A stretch of 64,000 nucleotides of DNA. Origin: Pseudarthrobacter sp. W1I19 (GTDB lineage: Bacteria > Actinomycetota > Actinomycetes > Actinomycetales > Micrococcaceae). The translations under genes were made by a program, and so were the position numbers. Below are positions 24,804 through 33,573 of the stretch, piece by piece (within the stretch, counting starts at the first letter, position 1; each line of letters begins with the position of its first letter). The stretch spans positions 3,720,001 through 3,784,000 of the forward strand of contig NZ_JAUSZR010000001.1 of the NCBI RefSeq assembly GCF_030817835.1. Direction: 5' to 3'. A model generated the notes under the pieces. It was not told where the DNA came from and searched no databases. It was given only the letters and a program-made list of their open reading frames with translations.

Positions 24804-25865
24804 CTAGCCCTTGGGCAAGAGCCGGCCGCTGGAACCTCGCAGCACCAACTCCGTCTCCACCCTCTGGATGCCTGCCGGATCCCCGTTGCCCTGGAGCAGA
24901 TCAAGCAGCAGGGCCGCAGCTCCCGAGCCGCACTCCCCCAGAGGCGAGCGCACTGTGGTCAGAGGCGGCGTGGTGAAGTCCGCACCGAAGATGTCGTCAA
25001 AGCCCACGATGCTGATCTGGTCCGGCACCACCATGCCGCCGGCCTGCAGCTCCTGCATCAGTCCGATGGCCAACAGGTCGTTGTACGTCATCACGGCCGT
25101 GGCCCCGGTGGCCAGCACGTCGCGCGCCGCCTGCCTGCCGCCGTCGACCGTTGGTTTGGTGGACTCCACCCGAACCGGCTCCAGGCGGGACCAGTCACAC
25201 GCCGCCTGAACGCCTTCCCAACGCCGGGCGGACATCCAGGAGCGCGCGGGGCCGGCCACGAAGGCAAGCTTTTTGTGGCCGTTCGCCGCGAGGCTGCGTA
25301 CCGCTTCCCCGATGCCCTTCCGGACGTCAGGAATCACGCACGGCAAGCCCTCCACCTCGCGGTTGATGACCACCACCGGCTTGTCGCGGGACAGGGCCCG
25401 GATGTCGTCATCGTCCATGCGGGGGCTGGCCAGGATGAGGCCGTCGGCAGTGCTCATCATGCGGCGGGCCGCCGTGAGTTCGGTGACTGCTGACTCCGCG
25501 GACTCGGCCAGGACCAACGTGTAGTCCCTTGCAGTGCCGGTCGTCTCGGCGCCGCGGATGATGTCAAAGAAGGTGGGGTTGGTGATGTCCGCGACGATCA
25601 GGCCGAACGTGTTGGTCCTGCCGGTGGGCAGCGCCCGGGCGAACGGGTTGACCTGGTAGTTCAGCTCGGCGGCGGCGTCCTCGATCAGCTTCTGGGTCTT
25701 GGCGCTGACGCGGCCCGGCTTGCTCAAGGCCCGCGAGACAGTGGACGGGTTGACCCCGGCCACCTTGGCAATGTCGTAGATGGTGGCGTTGCCCTTGCCG
25801 GCCCGGGCGTGCTTTTTGGCGGCCTCCGTTGTTGCGGCAGGGCCCTGCGTCTTGGGTTCGGTCAC
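24804..25865 (-). CDS. LacI-family transcriptional regulator
   Basis: Repressor of 353 residues. The N-terminal helix-turn-helix is ATIYDIAKVAGVNPSTVSRALSKPGRVS (about 27-54), followed by the hinge and a periplasmic-binding-protein-like effector domain (FGLIVADITNPTFFDIIRGAE, then IVGFDDIFGADFTTPPLTTVRSP). About 27 extra polar residues precede the DNA-binding domain. It is the last gene of the ABC transporter/isomerase/oxidoreductase unit and lies just upstream of uxaC. A degenerate operator at 25897 before its own start suggests autoregulation. The effector is probably a uronate or an oligosaccharide; which of the two LacI proteins in the island uses which operator cannot be told from sequence. 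Confidence 0.92.
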   Translation of the reverse strand: MTEPKTQGPAATTEAAKKHARAGKGNATIYDIAKVAGVNPSTVSRALSKPGRVSAKTQKLIEDAAAELNYQVNPFARALPTGRTNTFGLIVADITNPTFFDIIRGAETTGTARDYTLVLAESAESAVTELTAARRMMSTADGLILASPRMDDDDIRALSRDKPVVVINREVEGLPCVIPDVRKGIGEAVRSLAANGHKKLAFVAGPARSWMSARRWEGVQAACDWSRLEPVRVESTKPTVDGGRQAARDVLATGATAVMTYNDLLAIGLMQELQAGGMVVPDQISIVGFDDIFGADFTTPPLTTVRSPLGECGSGAAALLLDLLQGNGDPAGIQRVETELVLRGSSGRLLPKG

Positions 25866-25896
25866 CGCCCCATCCTAACGAGCATCAGGCAAGAAG

Positions 25897-25912
25897 TGGC
25901 CAGCGGTTGCCG
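25897..25912. promoter_or_regulatory. Degenerate LacI-type operator before the lacI-family gene
   Basis: TGGCCAGCGGTTGCCG keeps the right half and most of the left half of the operator seen at 21763. It is 31 bp upstream of the regulator start, so autoregulation is possible, but the site is imperfect. Confidence 0.45.
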
Positions 25913-25947
25913 GGCGGCCCGGCGGGCGTGCCCGGCAACCATGGCCC

Positions 25948-27114
25948 CTAGGAGCGCTCGGGGAACTTGCCCTCTTCGCTGATGCGCTTGTTCAGCTCCT
26001 GCATGTATTCCTCTTCGTCGAAGTCGAGCGGAACTTCTCGTCCGGTCCAGCTGGAGAGGTGGATGGCGTTGGCCAGGCGGACGCCGTTGATGCCGTCCGA
26101 GCCCGGGGCCAGCAGCGGGGTGCCGTCCAGGATGTTCGCCGCAAAGTTCTCCAGGACGCCTGCATGCTGGCCGCCCCAGACGGACTCGAACTCGATAACC
26201 TCGGTGCTGTAGTACTGCTCCGGCTTCAGCTGTCCCATAAAGAGCTTGCGGACGTCATCCATGTCCATGGAGTCGCTGAGTTCACGCTCCGGCCGGGTCA
26301 GCCGGGTAACAGTGGCGGTCTTCGAATTTTCGACGACGATCTTGCCCTGGTCGCCGAGGATCTCGAACCTGTCGGTGCCCACGATGTCGTGGGTGGCCGT
26401 CACGAAAACGCCCGTGGCGCCGTCGCCGTAATCAACCACGGCCGTGACCTCATCCTCGACGGCGATGTCCCGACGGAAGCCGTACGCCACCTTGGAGTAC
26501 ACCGATTTGGGCGCCCCGCAGATCCACTGCCACAGGTCCAGCTGGTGCGGAGCCTGGTTGACCAGCACCCCGCCGCCTTCGCCGCCCCACGTGGCGCGCC
26601 ACTCGCTGGAGTTGTAGTAGCCCTGCGGGCGCCACCAGTTGGTGATGATCCAGTTTGTCCGGCGGATGCTGCCGATTTCGCCGTTGTCGACGATTTCCTT
26701 GAGCTTCTTGTACAGCGGGTTGTTGCGCTGGTTGAACATAATGCCGAACGAAAGCCCGGGCTTGGACGCCGCGAACTCGTTCAGTTCCTTGACCTGTTTG
26801 GTGTAGACACCCGCGGGTTTTTCCACGAGAGCGTGGATGTTGCGCTTGAGCGATTCGATGCCCATTTCGGGGTGGAGGTAATGCGGTACACAGGTGACCA
26901 CGGCATCGATGTCGCCGCTTTCGAGCATGGCGATGTAGTCGTCGTAGAACGGCACGTCAGGATACGAGGCAGCGGCCAGTTCCTTTTTCGCGGGATCGAT
27001 ATCGGTAATGGCACCGATCTCCATGTTCGGGACGAGTCCGTCGGTGATGAACTTGGCGTAGGCGCCGCCCTGCTGACCCAGGCCGATGATGCCCAGGCGT
27101 ACTTTCTGACTCAC
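25948..27114 (-). CDS. Gfo/Idh/MocA-family oxidoreductase
   Basis: NAD(P)-dependent sugar or inositol dehydrogenase-like enzyme of 388 residues. The Rossmann start is VRLGIIGLGQQGGAYAKFI (GxGxxG), the family EKP motif is ALVEKPAG (about 94-101), and the C-terminal sheet domain contains WRATWGGEGGGVLVNQAPHQLDLWQWICG, with the conserved D/H pair (HQLD). Substrate is not clear; members oxidise many sugars and their 3-keto forms. It lies 59 bp after a TIM-barrel isomerase gene in the ABC transporter unit, and a second such pair exists at 33574-35429. Joint action with the isomerase on an imported glycoside is likely but inferred. Confidence 0.92.
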   Translation of the reverse strand: MSQKVRLGIIGLGQQGGAYAKFITDGLVPNMEIGAITDIDPAKKELAAASYPDVPFYDDYIAMLESGDIDAVVTCVPHYLHPEMGIESLKRNIHALVEKPAGVYTKQVKELNEFAASKPGLSFGIMFNQRNNPLYKKLKEIVDNGEIGSIRRTNWIITNWWRPQGYYNSSEWRATWGGEGGGVLVNQAPHQLDLWQWICGAPKSVYSKVAYGFRRDIAVEDEVTAVVDYGDGATGVFVTATHDIVGTDRFEILGDQGKIVVENSKTATVTRLTRPERELSDSMDMDDVRKLFMGQLKPEQYYSTEVIEFESVWGGQHAGVLENFAANILDGTPLLAPGSDGINGVRLANAIHLSSWTGREVPLDFDEEEYMQELNKRISEEGKFPERS

Positions 27115-27155
27115 AGTTGTTTATCCTTCTTCGTTGGTTGGCTTGGTCGGCCGTT

Positions 27156-27174
27156 GGTTGAGCTTGTCGAAACC
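27156..27174 (+). repeat. Dispersed element GGTTGAGCTTGTCGAAACC
   Basis: Complete 19-bp copy placed between the isomerase stop (27174-27176) and the downstream oxidoreductase gene; its last base is shared with the stop codon region. The same sequence with one change (C for T) is tandemly repeated in lhr at 46403-46538. Imperfect copies are at 6228 and 52687. Similar motifs are common between genes in Micrococcales, from memory. Confidence 0.65.
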
Positions 27175-28034
27175 TAGAAGAGGTCTCCGTGGCCCATGGC
27201 CACGAGGTTGTCGTAGGAGGTCTGCAGTGCGTCCCATACCGTGCGGCCGTACAGCTCGTCCTGCTCCACGAGGAGGTACCGGGCGCCGGCGGCCTGGGCA
27301 GCGGGAATGATGGCCGGGAAGTCCAGGTTGCCCTCGCCCACTTCGGCGAACTGCACCACGTTCTTGAATTCCGCCATGAATCCTGCGAAATCGCCGGACT
27401 CCAGGAGGCTGAACGAGGACGCCGGCATCTGTCCGATCCGGTAGTCCTTCAGGTGCACCATGGCGGTCCGTCCCGCGTACTTCTGCAGGGTCCGGACCGG
27501 GTCCAGGCCGCCGCGCTGGACCCAGTGCACGTCGATTTCCATGCCCATGGCCGGCGAGTTGTCCGCGATGATGTCCAGCATGTACGTGCCGTCGAATTTG
27601 GCGAACTCGATGTGGTGGTTGTGGTAATACAGGCTAATCCCGTGTTCCTGCAGCCGCTCGGCGTACCCGTTGGCCTGCTTGGCGAAGTCGGTCACGGCGT
27701 CAATGGACTTCATGGCCCCGAACGGCAGCATCCCGATCCGCAGCAGCGACGTGTCCAGCCGCTTGGCATCGTCCACGATCTTGTCGAAGTTCTCCGCCAG
27801 CGATTCCACCGGCATTCCTTTGCGGCCTTCAATATTGACGGAGAGAGCAGCGATGTCCATGCCCAGTTCGGTGCGGGAACGGTCCAGCTCTGCCACGTTC
27901 TCCGGGGACATGGGAATCTGGGAAATTTCGACGGCGTTATAGCCGATCGCGTTGACCTTGCGAAGCGTTTCAAACGCCCCCACTTCGGCGAAGCTGTCCT
28001 TGAGCATCATCGCTTGTACGCCTATTTTGGCCAC
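27174..28034 (-). CDS. Sugar phosphate isomerase/epimerase (AP-endonuclease 2-like TIM barrel)
   Basis: Cytoplasmic TIM-barrel protein of 286 residues in the xylose-isomerase-like/AP endonuclease 2 family. Marks are KIGVQAMMLKDSF, AIGYNAVEISQIPM, the metal-ligand strands LYYHNHHIEF (about 137-146) and MGMEIDVHWVQRGG, then TAMVHLKDYRIGQ and LVEQDEL near the end, with Glu/Asp/His residues that bind a divalent metal. Members isomerise or epimerise sugars, and some cleave 3-keto-glycosides; the exact reaction is open. It follows the ABC transporter ATPase gene by 60 bp and precedes a Gfo/Idh/MocA gene. Confidence 0.9.
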   Translation of the reverse strand: MAKIGVQAMMLKDSFAEVGAFETLRKVNAIGYNAVEISQIPMSPENVAELDRSRTELGMDIAALSVNIEGRKGMPVESLAENFDKIVDDAKRLDTSLLRIGMLPFGAMKSIDAVTDFAKQANGYAERLQEHGISLYYHNHHIEFAKFDGTYMLDIIADNSPAMGMEIDVHWVQRGGLDPVRTLQKYAGRTAMVHLKDYRIGQMPASSFSLLESGDFAGFMAEFKNVVQFAEVGEGNLDFPAIIPAAQAAGARYLLVEQDELYGRTVWDALQTSYDNLVAMGHGDLF

Positions 28035-28094
28035 TGGGTTCCTCCATGGTGTTCCGGCCGGTGAAGGCCATTGGGTGTGTGCCGGGGGCGGCCG

Positions 28095-28970
28095 CTATGC
28101 CGCGGCGCCGGCCTGTTCAGTCTGTTGCCGCTGTGCTTCCAGGAGCCGGTGCCGTTCCGCACGGCGCTGTTCCTGCCGGTCCGGATCCGGCACTGGGGAG
28201 GCGAGCAGGAGGCGTTGGGTGTAGGGGTGTTCGGGGTCGGTGGTGACCACGTCGGCGGAGCCTTGTTCCACGATTTCGCCCCGGTACATCACGGCCACGC
28301 GGTGGCTGATGTGCCGGACAACGTCCAGGTCGTGGGAGATAAAGAGGTAAGAAACCCCGGTGTCCTTCTGGATCTGCAGGAACAGGTCCAGGACGCGGGC
28401 CTGGGTTGAGAGGTCGAGGGCGCTGACCGGTTCGTCACAGACGATCAGTTTCGGCGACAAAGCCAGGGCCCGTGCAATCGCAACGCGCTGCCTCTGGCCA
28501 CCGCTGAACTCCCGCGGCAGCCGGTGGATCGCGTCAGACGGCAGTCCCACCTGGTCCAGCAGCTCCTTGACGCGCTTTTTTGCGGCTGCGGGTTCCATGC
28601 CCTGCACCCCCAGGGGCTCGGCGAGGATGTCGCCGATTTCCAGGGCCGGGTTCAGGGACGTGTAGGGGTCCTGGAAGACCACCTGCAGGTCGCGGCTCAG
28701 CGTCCGGCGCTCCTTGCGGCTGGCATTGCTGATGTCATTGCCCTCGAAGATGATCCTGCCCCTGGTGACGGGCGCCAGACCCAGGACAGCGCGGCCCAGG
28801 GTGGTCTTGCCGGAACCGGACTCCCCCACCAGGCCAAGGGTCTCGCCCTGGCCGATGGTGATGTTGATGTCCGTCAGCGCCCGGAAGGGCTTGGCGCGGA
28901 ACCTTTTGCTGGGGTACTCGACCACAAGGTTTTCCACTGACAGCAGAGGGGCGTTCTGTACTTCGCTCAT
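28095..28970 (-). CDS. Oligopeptide/oligosaccharide ABC transporter ATP-binding protein (DppF type)
   Basis: ATPase of 291 residues energising the importer encoded upstream. Walker A GLVGESGSGKTTLGR (about 47-61), Q-loop VVFQDPYTSLNP, signature LPREFSGGQRQRVAIARAL, Walker B LIVCDEPVSALD, and H-loop FISHDLDVVRHI are all present. The C-terminal HPYTQRLLLASPVPDPD segment is typical of the DppF/OppF branch. Start ATG at 28970 overlaps the stop of the permease/ATPase fusion (ATGA), so it is translationally coupled. A low-complexity Gln/Arg/Ala tail closes the protein. Confidence 0.92.
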   Translation of the reverse strand: MSEVQNAPLLSVENLVVEYPSKRFRAKPFRALTDINITIGQGETLGLVGESGSGKTTLGRAVLGLAPVTRGRIIFEGNDISNASRKERRTLSRDLQVVFQDPYTSLNPALEIGDILAEPLGVQGMEPAAAKKRVKELLDQVGLPSDAIHRLPREFSGGQRQRVAIARALALSPKLIVCDEPVSALDLSTQARVLDLFLQIQKDTGVSYLFISHDLDVVRHISHRVAVMYRGEIVEQGSADVVTTDPEHPYTQRLLLASPVPDPDRQEQRRAERHRLLEAQRQQTEQAGAAA

Positions 28971-30886
28971 GCCACCGGCTCCTTTTCTGCAGCTGCACCC
29001 TGTCCTGCCGGCTGGCCGGCGGACTCGTGGGAAACGGGACCTTGCGGCGGGGAAACCAGCATGGTCATGGGGGTCTTTCCTTCGAGCATGGAACCCAGCA
29101 GGGTTTGGGTGTACTGCTCTTTCGGGTTGCGGAGGATCTCGCGGACCGTTCCTTCTTCCACGAGCCGGCCGTTCTGCATGACCACCACGCGGTCGCACAG
29201 GTCGGCGACAACACCGAAGTTGTGGGTCACCAGGATGACGCCGATGTTCAGGCGCTGCTGGAGTTCACGCAGCAGGTCCAGCACATCTGCCTGGACCGTG
29301 ACATCCAGCGCAGTGGTGGGTTCGTCGGCGATGACGAGGTCGGGTTCGCAGCTGATGGCACCGGCGATCAGGACGCGCTGGGCCATGCCGCCGGAAACCT
29401 CGTGCGGGTAGGCCTGGAAGGTCCGTTCGGGGTTGGCGATCCCGACGTCGTCCAGCAGCTTCAGTGCCCGCTTCCGGGCCTCTGCCTTGGAGATTCCGAG
29501 GACGCGGACCATGGGCGTCACCAGCTGGTAGCCGATGGTGAATGCCGGGTCCAGGTTGCTCATCGGTTCCTGCGGGATGTAGGAAATCCTCTTGCCGCGC
29601 AGCTTGGACAGCCTGTCCTGGCTGACCCGGTCCTCCCCCGGGGCCACGGTGTAGTTGCCGTCGAACTGGATGGACCCTGCCACAATGCGGGCGTTGTCCG
29701 GGAGCAGTCCCAGGATGGAGAACGCGGTCTGGGACTTGCCCGAGCCCGACTCGCCCACAATGCCCAGGATCTCGCCCCGGTCCACGTGGAAGGAGACGTC
29801 ATCCACCACCTTTTTGATGGAACCGTCGGCCTGCGGGTACCCGACGCCGAGGTTGGTCACCTTCACGAGGTGGTGCTCGGTGCCGCTTTCGACGGCGGCC
29901 ACGGACTTACGCGACTGGCGCGCTTTGGCAGGTTCCGCCGTCGTACGCTCTGCAGAAGTACCGGCCACAGACGCCGGCTTCCTGCGGTGCTTGATCTTTT
30001 CGCCGTCCTCCAGCGCGTCGCGGATGGCGTTGCCGAGGAGGACCAGGCCGCCGATGGTCAGGGCCATGGCAAGGGCGGGCCAGAGCAGCAGCGTGGGGGT
30101 CAGGTAGACGTTTTTGAAGCCTTCCGAGAGCATCACGCCCCAGGTTGCCCTGGTGGGATCGCCAAGGCCCAGGAACTCAAGGCCGGACTGGATGGCGATG
30201 GCGACGCCGGCGATGGCTGCGGTCTGGATGATGATGGGTGCGCGGACCACCGAGAAGATGTGCCGGGCGATGATGCTCAGGTCCGACAGACCCGAAACCC
30301 TCGCGGCGTCAACGTAGAGCTCGTTGCGGACGGACTGGACCGCGGTCCGGGTCAACCGGAAGTACGACGGGCTGATCAGGACGCCGAAGGCGATCATCGA
30401 AATCCATACAGAGGGTCCGAAGGCCGCGCGGATGGTGAGCAGCACGATCAGCCCGGGCAGACTCATGAGGATGCTGACCACCCAGTTGGAGACGCCTTCG
30501 AACTTTCCGCCGTAGTAGCCGGCGATCAGGCCTGCGGGGAGGCCGATGGCGATGGCCACGCCGGCGCACAGCAACGCCGACAGGAGTGTCAGCTGCGCGC
30601 CGAAGAGCAGGCGGCTCCAGGTGTCCCGCCCGGCGCTGTCCGTGCCGAGGATGTTCACTGAATCCGGTGCTGCCAGTGTTTTGGTGATGTTGGCGAAGTT
30701 CTCGCCGAAGGGTGCCAGGACCGGGGCAAGGACCGCCAGCACCGCGATGCTTCCCAGGATCACCAGTGAAGCGATGCCGAGGGGGTTCTTGAAGAGGCGG
30801 CGCATCACGGTGGAGCGGACCACGGTGCCGCTCTGTCCGGCCGGAACCGGCGCTGCTACCGCCGCTGTTTCTACGGAATCGCTCAT
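28967..30886 (-). CDS. Fused ABC transporter permease (DppC type) and ATP-binding protein (DppD type)
   Basis: One 639-residue protein with two normally separate subunits. Residues about 20-310 are a DppC-type permease: ILGTDSAGRDTWSRLLFGAQ (the conserved loop before the core), five to six membrane segments and the EAA-like loop AARVSGLSDLSIIARHIFSVVRAP. After a Lys/Arg/Ala linker (about 310-345), the rest is an ATPase: Walker A GIVGESGSGKSQ, signature HEVSGGMAQRVLIAGA, Walker B LVIADEPTTALD, H-loop VTHNFGVV. Start ATG at 30886 overlaps the DppB stop. The Dpp family moves peptides, nickel or oligosaccharides; the neighbours indicate a sugar. Such fusions are known in actinobacteria. Confidence 0.92.
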   Translation of the reverse strand: MSDSVETAAVAAPVPAGQSGTVVRSTVMRRLFKNPLGIASLVILGSIAVLAVLAPVLAPFGENFANITKTLAAPDSVNILGTDSAGRDTWSRLLFGAQLTLLSALLCAGVAIAIGLPAGLIAGYYGGKFEGVSNWVVSILMSLPGLIVLLTIRAAFGPSVWISMIAFGVLISPSYFRLTRTAVQSVRNELYVDAARVSGLSDLSIIARHIFSVVRAPIIIQTAAIAGVAIAIQSGLEFLGLGDPTRATWGVMLSEGFKNVYLTPTLLLWPALAMALTIGGLVLLGNAIRDALEDGEKIKHRRKPASVAGTSAERTTAEPAKARQSRKSVAAVESGTEHHLVKVTNLGVGYPQADGSIKKVVDDVSFHVDRGEILGIVGESGSGKSQTAFSILGLLPDNARIVAGSIQFDGNYTVAPGEDRVSQDRLSKLRGKRISYIPQEPMSNLDPAFTIGYQLVTPMVRVLGISKAEARKRALKLLDDVGIANPERTFQAYPHEVSGGMAQRVLIAGAISCEPDLVIADEPTTALDVTVQADVLDLLRELQQRLNIGVILVTHNFGVVADLCDRVVVMQNGRLVEEGTVREILRNPKEQYTQTLLGSMLEGKTPMTMLVSPPQGPVSHESAGQPAGQGAAAEKEPVA

Positions 30887-31824
30887 GACACACGCACTTT
30901 CGGGTTGAGCCAACCATTGAGGATGTCCACCAGGAGGTTCACCGTGATGACCACCACCACGGTGTACATCACTACTCCCATAACCACGGGAAGATCCGTC
31001 TGGCCGGTGGCGGTGACAGCCAGCGGGCCCATGCCGGGCAGGGCGAAGATCTGCTCGATGATCACCACGCCGCCCAGCATGCCGATCAGCTGCAGGCTCA
31101 GCACCGTGAGGCCTGCCGGAGCGGCGCTGCGCAGTACATGCTTGAAGAGGATCTCCCGCTCCCCGATGCCACGGCTGCGCAGCGTCCGGACGTAATCACG
31201 CTCAAGCTGTTTGATCACTGCACTGCGGATTTGCTGCGCACCGCCGGTCACGCCGTTGATCAGCAGGGCGATCACGGGAAGAGTCATCGAATACACCCAG
31301 GCCTCGGCACCCACGCCGGGAGAGATGGTGCTGGTGGCCGGGAAGAAGCCCAGCTGGATGGCCAGGAGGGTCACCAGGAACACCCCGATGACGTATCCCG
31401 GGATGGAGTCGCCCAGGATGGCACCCACCTGGACCACCCTGTCCACCCAGCCCCGCTTCACCGCTGCAGCAACGCCGATGAGCGTCGCGCAGATGGCGAT
31501 CAGGATCATTGCGGCGAAAACCATCGTCATGGTCACCGGAATACGCGTGGCCAGGGAATTGGCCACGGGCTCCGAGGTGAACCAGGAGGCTCCCAAATCC
31601 CCGCCGAGGGCGTCTGCCAGCCAGGTGAAGTAGCGGCCGACGAGGGGCTGGTCGAGTCCCAGCTCCTGTTCCTTCAGGGCAACCTGTTCAGGCGTGGCCT
31701 GGTCGCCCAGGATGTTGCGGGCGATGCTTCCGCTGGAGGTGTACAGCAGGGTGAAGGTGAGTGCGGAGACAACGAACAACACCACCAGCCCGCTGCCCAG
31801 CCTTTTCGCAATGAACCTGATCAT
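30883..31824 (-). CDS. ABC transporter permease (DppB type)
   Basis: Inner-membrane permease of 313 residues with about six membrane segments. The N-terminal MIRFIAKRLGSGLVVLFVVSALTFTLL is typical of DppB/OppB proteins. The EAA loop is seen as QLERDYVRTLRSRGIGEREILFKHVLRSAAPAG (about 206-238), which contacts the ATPase. It begins 6 bp after the binding-protein stop and overlaps the permease/ATPase fusion by 4 bp, so the importer genes form one unit. Confidence 0.93.
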   Translation of the reverse strand: MIRFIAKRLGSGLVVLFVVSALTFTLLYTSSGSIARNILGDQATPEQVALKEQELGLDQPLVGRYFTWLADALGGDLGASWFTSEPVANSLATRIPVTMTMVFAAMILIAICATLIGVAAAVKRGWVDRVVQVGAILGDSIPGYVIGVFLVTLLAIQLGFFPATSTISPGVGAEAWVYSMTLPVIALLINGVTGGAQQIRSAVIKQLERDYVRTLRSRGIGEREILFKHVLRSAAPAGLTVLSLQLIGMLGGVVIIEQIFALPGMGPLAVTATGQTDLPVVMGVVMYTVVVVITVNLLVDILNGWLNPKVRVS

Positions 31825-31830
31825 GGAGTC

Positions 31831-33366
31831 CTACTTGGCAGGCGAGTAGTTGTAGATGGACGGAACGGCCTGCTGGGCCTGCGGCGTGACGTTCACTTTG
31901 TCGTTGTGGTAGTACATCTGGTTCACGCGGAACAGGGGTGCGAACCATGCCTGTTCCACCACGTACTTGTTGACGTCCTGCGCCAGTTTGCCGGCATCTT
32001 CGCCGCCGGTCCGTACGGCCTGGATCTTGGCCTCAAGCTCCGGGGTGGTGTTCTTGAAGGGGTTGTACAGGGCCTTGGTGGAGACGATCTGGTCAATCGC
32101 CACGGTGGGCTCGCCCTGGAAGAGGTTGAAGAACAGGGCGTGGTACTTCTGGGCTGCAACGTCCGACGTGAATGTGTTGGTGATCGCGGCGCCCGGCTTC
32201 AGGGTGATGCCGACGTCGGCCAGCTGCTGCTGGAGAACGGAGATCAGGGTTTCGGCACCCGGGAGCGTGGGAACGTCGATAGTCACGTTGCCTTCAAAAC
32301 CGGATTCCTTCAGGAGCTGCTTGGCCTTGGCGGGGTCGTAGCTGTAGTAGTTCTCCAGCTCTTCGGTCCAGGCGCCGCTGTCCTTGCCGAACGGCTGCGA
32401 GGTGGGTGTGCCCTGGCCGAGCATGACCTGGTCCAGGATGGTCTTGCGGTCGAAGGCGTAGTTGATGGCCTGGCGGACCTTGAGGTCGGCGAGGGCCGGG
32501 TTCTTGGTGCCGTCGCGGTCCAGCAGGAGCAACCCGGACCAGTCAACCTGGTTGGTTTCCAGTTTCATCTTGGCGCCCTCTGCCTGCTTGCCGTTCTTGG
32601 GATCCAGGAGGGTGGCGTCAATCTGGCCGGAGACCAGGGCGTTGGTGCGCGCCGTGGGATCCGTGAGGATTTTCAGGGTCAGCTTCTGGTACTTCTGGAG
32701 GTCCTTGTTCCAGTAGTCCTTCCGCGCATTAAAGACTGTCTGGCTGTCCTTGACTGTTGCAGCCTTGTCCATCACGTAGGGGCCGGAGCCTACGGGCTCG
32801 GTCTTGATGGCGTCCGTTCCCAAAGCCTTGGGGCTTCCCATCAGGCCTGCAGCCTGGCTCAGGAAGTACTCGAGGGCAGGCTCCGCGGCGCTGAGGTTAA
32901 TGTCGATGGTGTCCGCGTCCACCACGGCCACATCGGACACGGAGGCAAGCTGGGCCATCTGCGGTCCGTTGGCCTTCTTGAAGTGGTCCAGGTTGGCCTT
33001 GGCTGCTTCGGCATCGAACTTGGCGCCGTCGCTGAAGGTGACGTCCGTTCGCAGGTCCACGGTAAGTTTGGTGTTGGCGTCGTTGTACTTCCACTCCGTG
33101 GCCAGCATCGGGCTGAGCTTGCCGTCCGGTTCCCGCAGGATCAGGCTGTCATATGCAGCCTGGTAGGGCTGGAGGGCGTGGCCCACGTGGGCCTGGGCGG
33201 GGTCCCAGTTGGCGATGTCCCTGAGGGTTCCGAGGGTCAGGGCGGTGACGGTCTTTCCGCCGGCGGCGGTGGAACCTGCACCAGCGCCGCCGCCGCCACA
33301 AGCGGTGAGTGCCAGCGAGGCACTCAGTACGAGAGCGGCAGCTGCCGCCTTGGGACCTAACTTCAT
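31831..33366 (-). CDS. ABC transporter substrate-binding lipoprotein, family 5 (DppA/OppA type)
   Basis: Extracytoplasmic binding protein of 511 residues, anchored as a lipoprotein: signal peptide followed by lipobox ALTAC at about residues 19-23, then a Gly/Ala/Ser-rich linker. The family 5 signature region YDSLILREPDGKLSPMLATEWKYNDANTKLTVDLRTDVTFSDGAKF (about 73-117) is clear, and VRQAINYAFDRKTILDQVMLGQG is the conserved lobe II helix. It heads a unit with DppB, DppC/D fusion, DppF, isomerase, oxidoreductase and LacI genes. Two LacI-type operator sites precede it. Family 5 proteins bind peptides but also oligosaccharides; context suggests the latter. Confidence 0.93.
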   Translation of the reverse strand: MKLGPKAAAAALVLSASLALTACGGGGAGAGSTAAGGKTVTALTLGTLRDIANWDPAQAHVGHALQPYQAAYDSLILREPDGKLSPMLATEWKYNDANTKLTVDLRTDVTFSDGAKFDAEAAKANLDHFKKANGPQMAQLASVSDVAVVDADTIDINLSAAEPALEYFLSQAAGLMGSPKALGTDAIKTEPVGSGPYVMDKAATVKDSQTVFNARKDYWNKDLQKYQKLTLKILTDPTARTNALVSGQIDATLLDPKNGKQAEGAKMKLETNQVDWSGLLLLDRDGTKNPALADLKVRQAINYAFDRKTILDQVMLGQGTPTSQPFGKDSGAWTEELENYYSYDPAKAKQLLKESGFEGNVTIDVPTLPGAETLISVLQQQLADVGITLKPGAAITNTFTSDVAAQKYHALFFNLFQGEPTVAIDQIVSTKALYNPFKNTTPELEAKIQAVRTGGEDAGKLAQDVNKYVVEQAWFAPLFRVNQMYYHNDKVNVTPQAQQAVPSIYNYSPAK

Positions 33367-33471
33367 TGTCGGCTCCTTGAAACTTTGTCGAAGTGGGAGT
33401 TTGGGAGAAAGGCGATTGTGGCGTGGACCACACCTGCCTTGTGGAATTCAGCGTACGCACACTCAGAAGCT

Positions 33472-33490
33472 TTGGCAACCGGTTGTCTAA
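33472..33490. promoter_or_regulatory. LacI-type operator before the ABC transporter unit
   Basis: TTGGCAACCGGTTGTCTAA is the same palindrome as at 24717, read in the other orientation, and lies 106 bp upstream of the binding-protein start. A second, partial copy follows at 33553. Confidence 0.75.
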
Positions 33491-33552
33491 AATTGTTGCA
33501 AATTGTGCCAACGTTGGAAACGACGCTCCAGTAACACTTCGGTGTCACTCTA

Positions 33553-33569
33553 ACAATCGGTTGCCAACA
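33553..33569. promoter_or_regulatory. Partial LacI-type operator
   Basis: ACAATCGGTTGCCAACA retains the right half CGGTTGCCAA of the operator and a weak left half. It is about 80 bp from the full site at 33472, a distance that would allow looping between two bound dimers. Confidence 0.5.
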
Positions 33570-33573
33570 GCCG

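Noticed and set aside
31138..33360. 740-codon plus-strand frame opposite the binding-protein and permease genes
   Set aside because: Spans two genes on the other strand and an intergenic gap, with no domain; a high-GC artefact.
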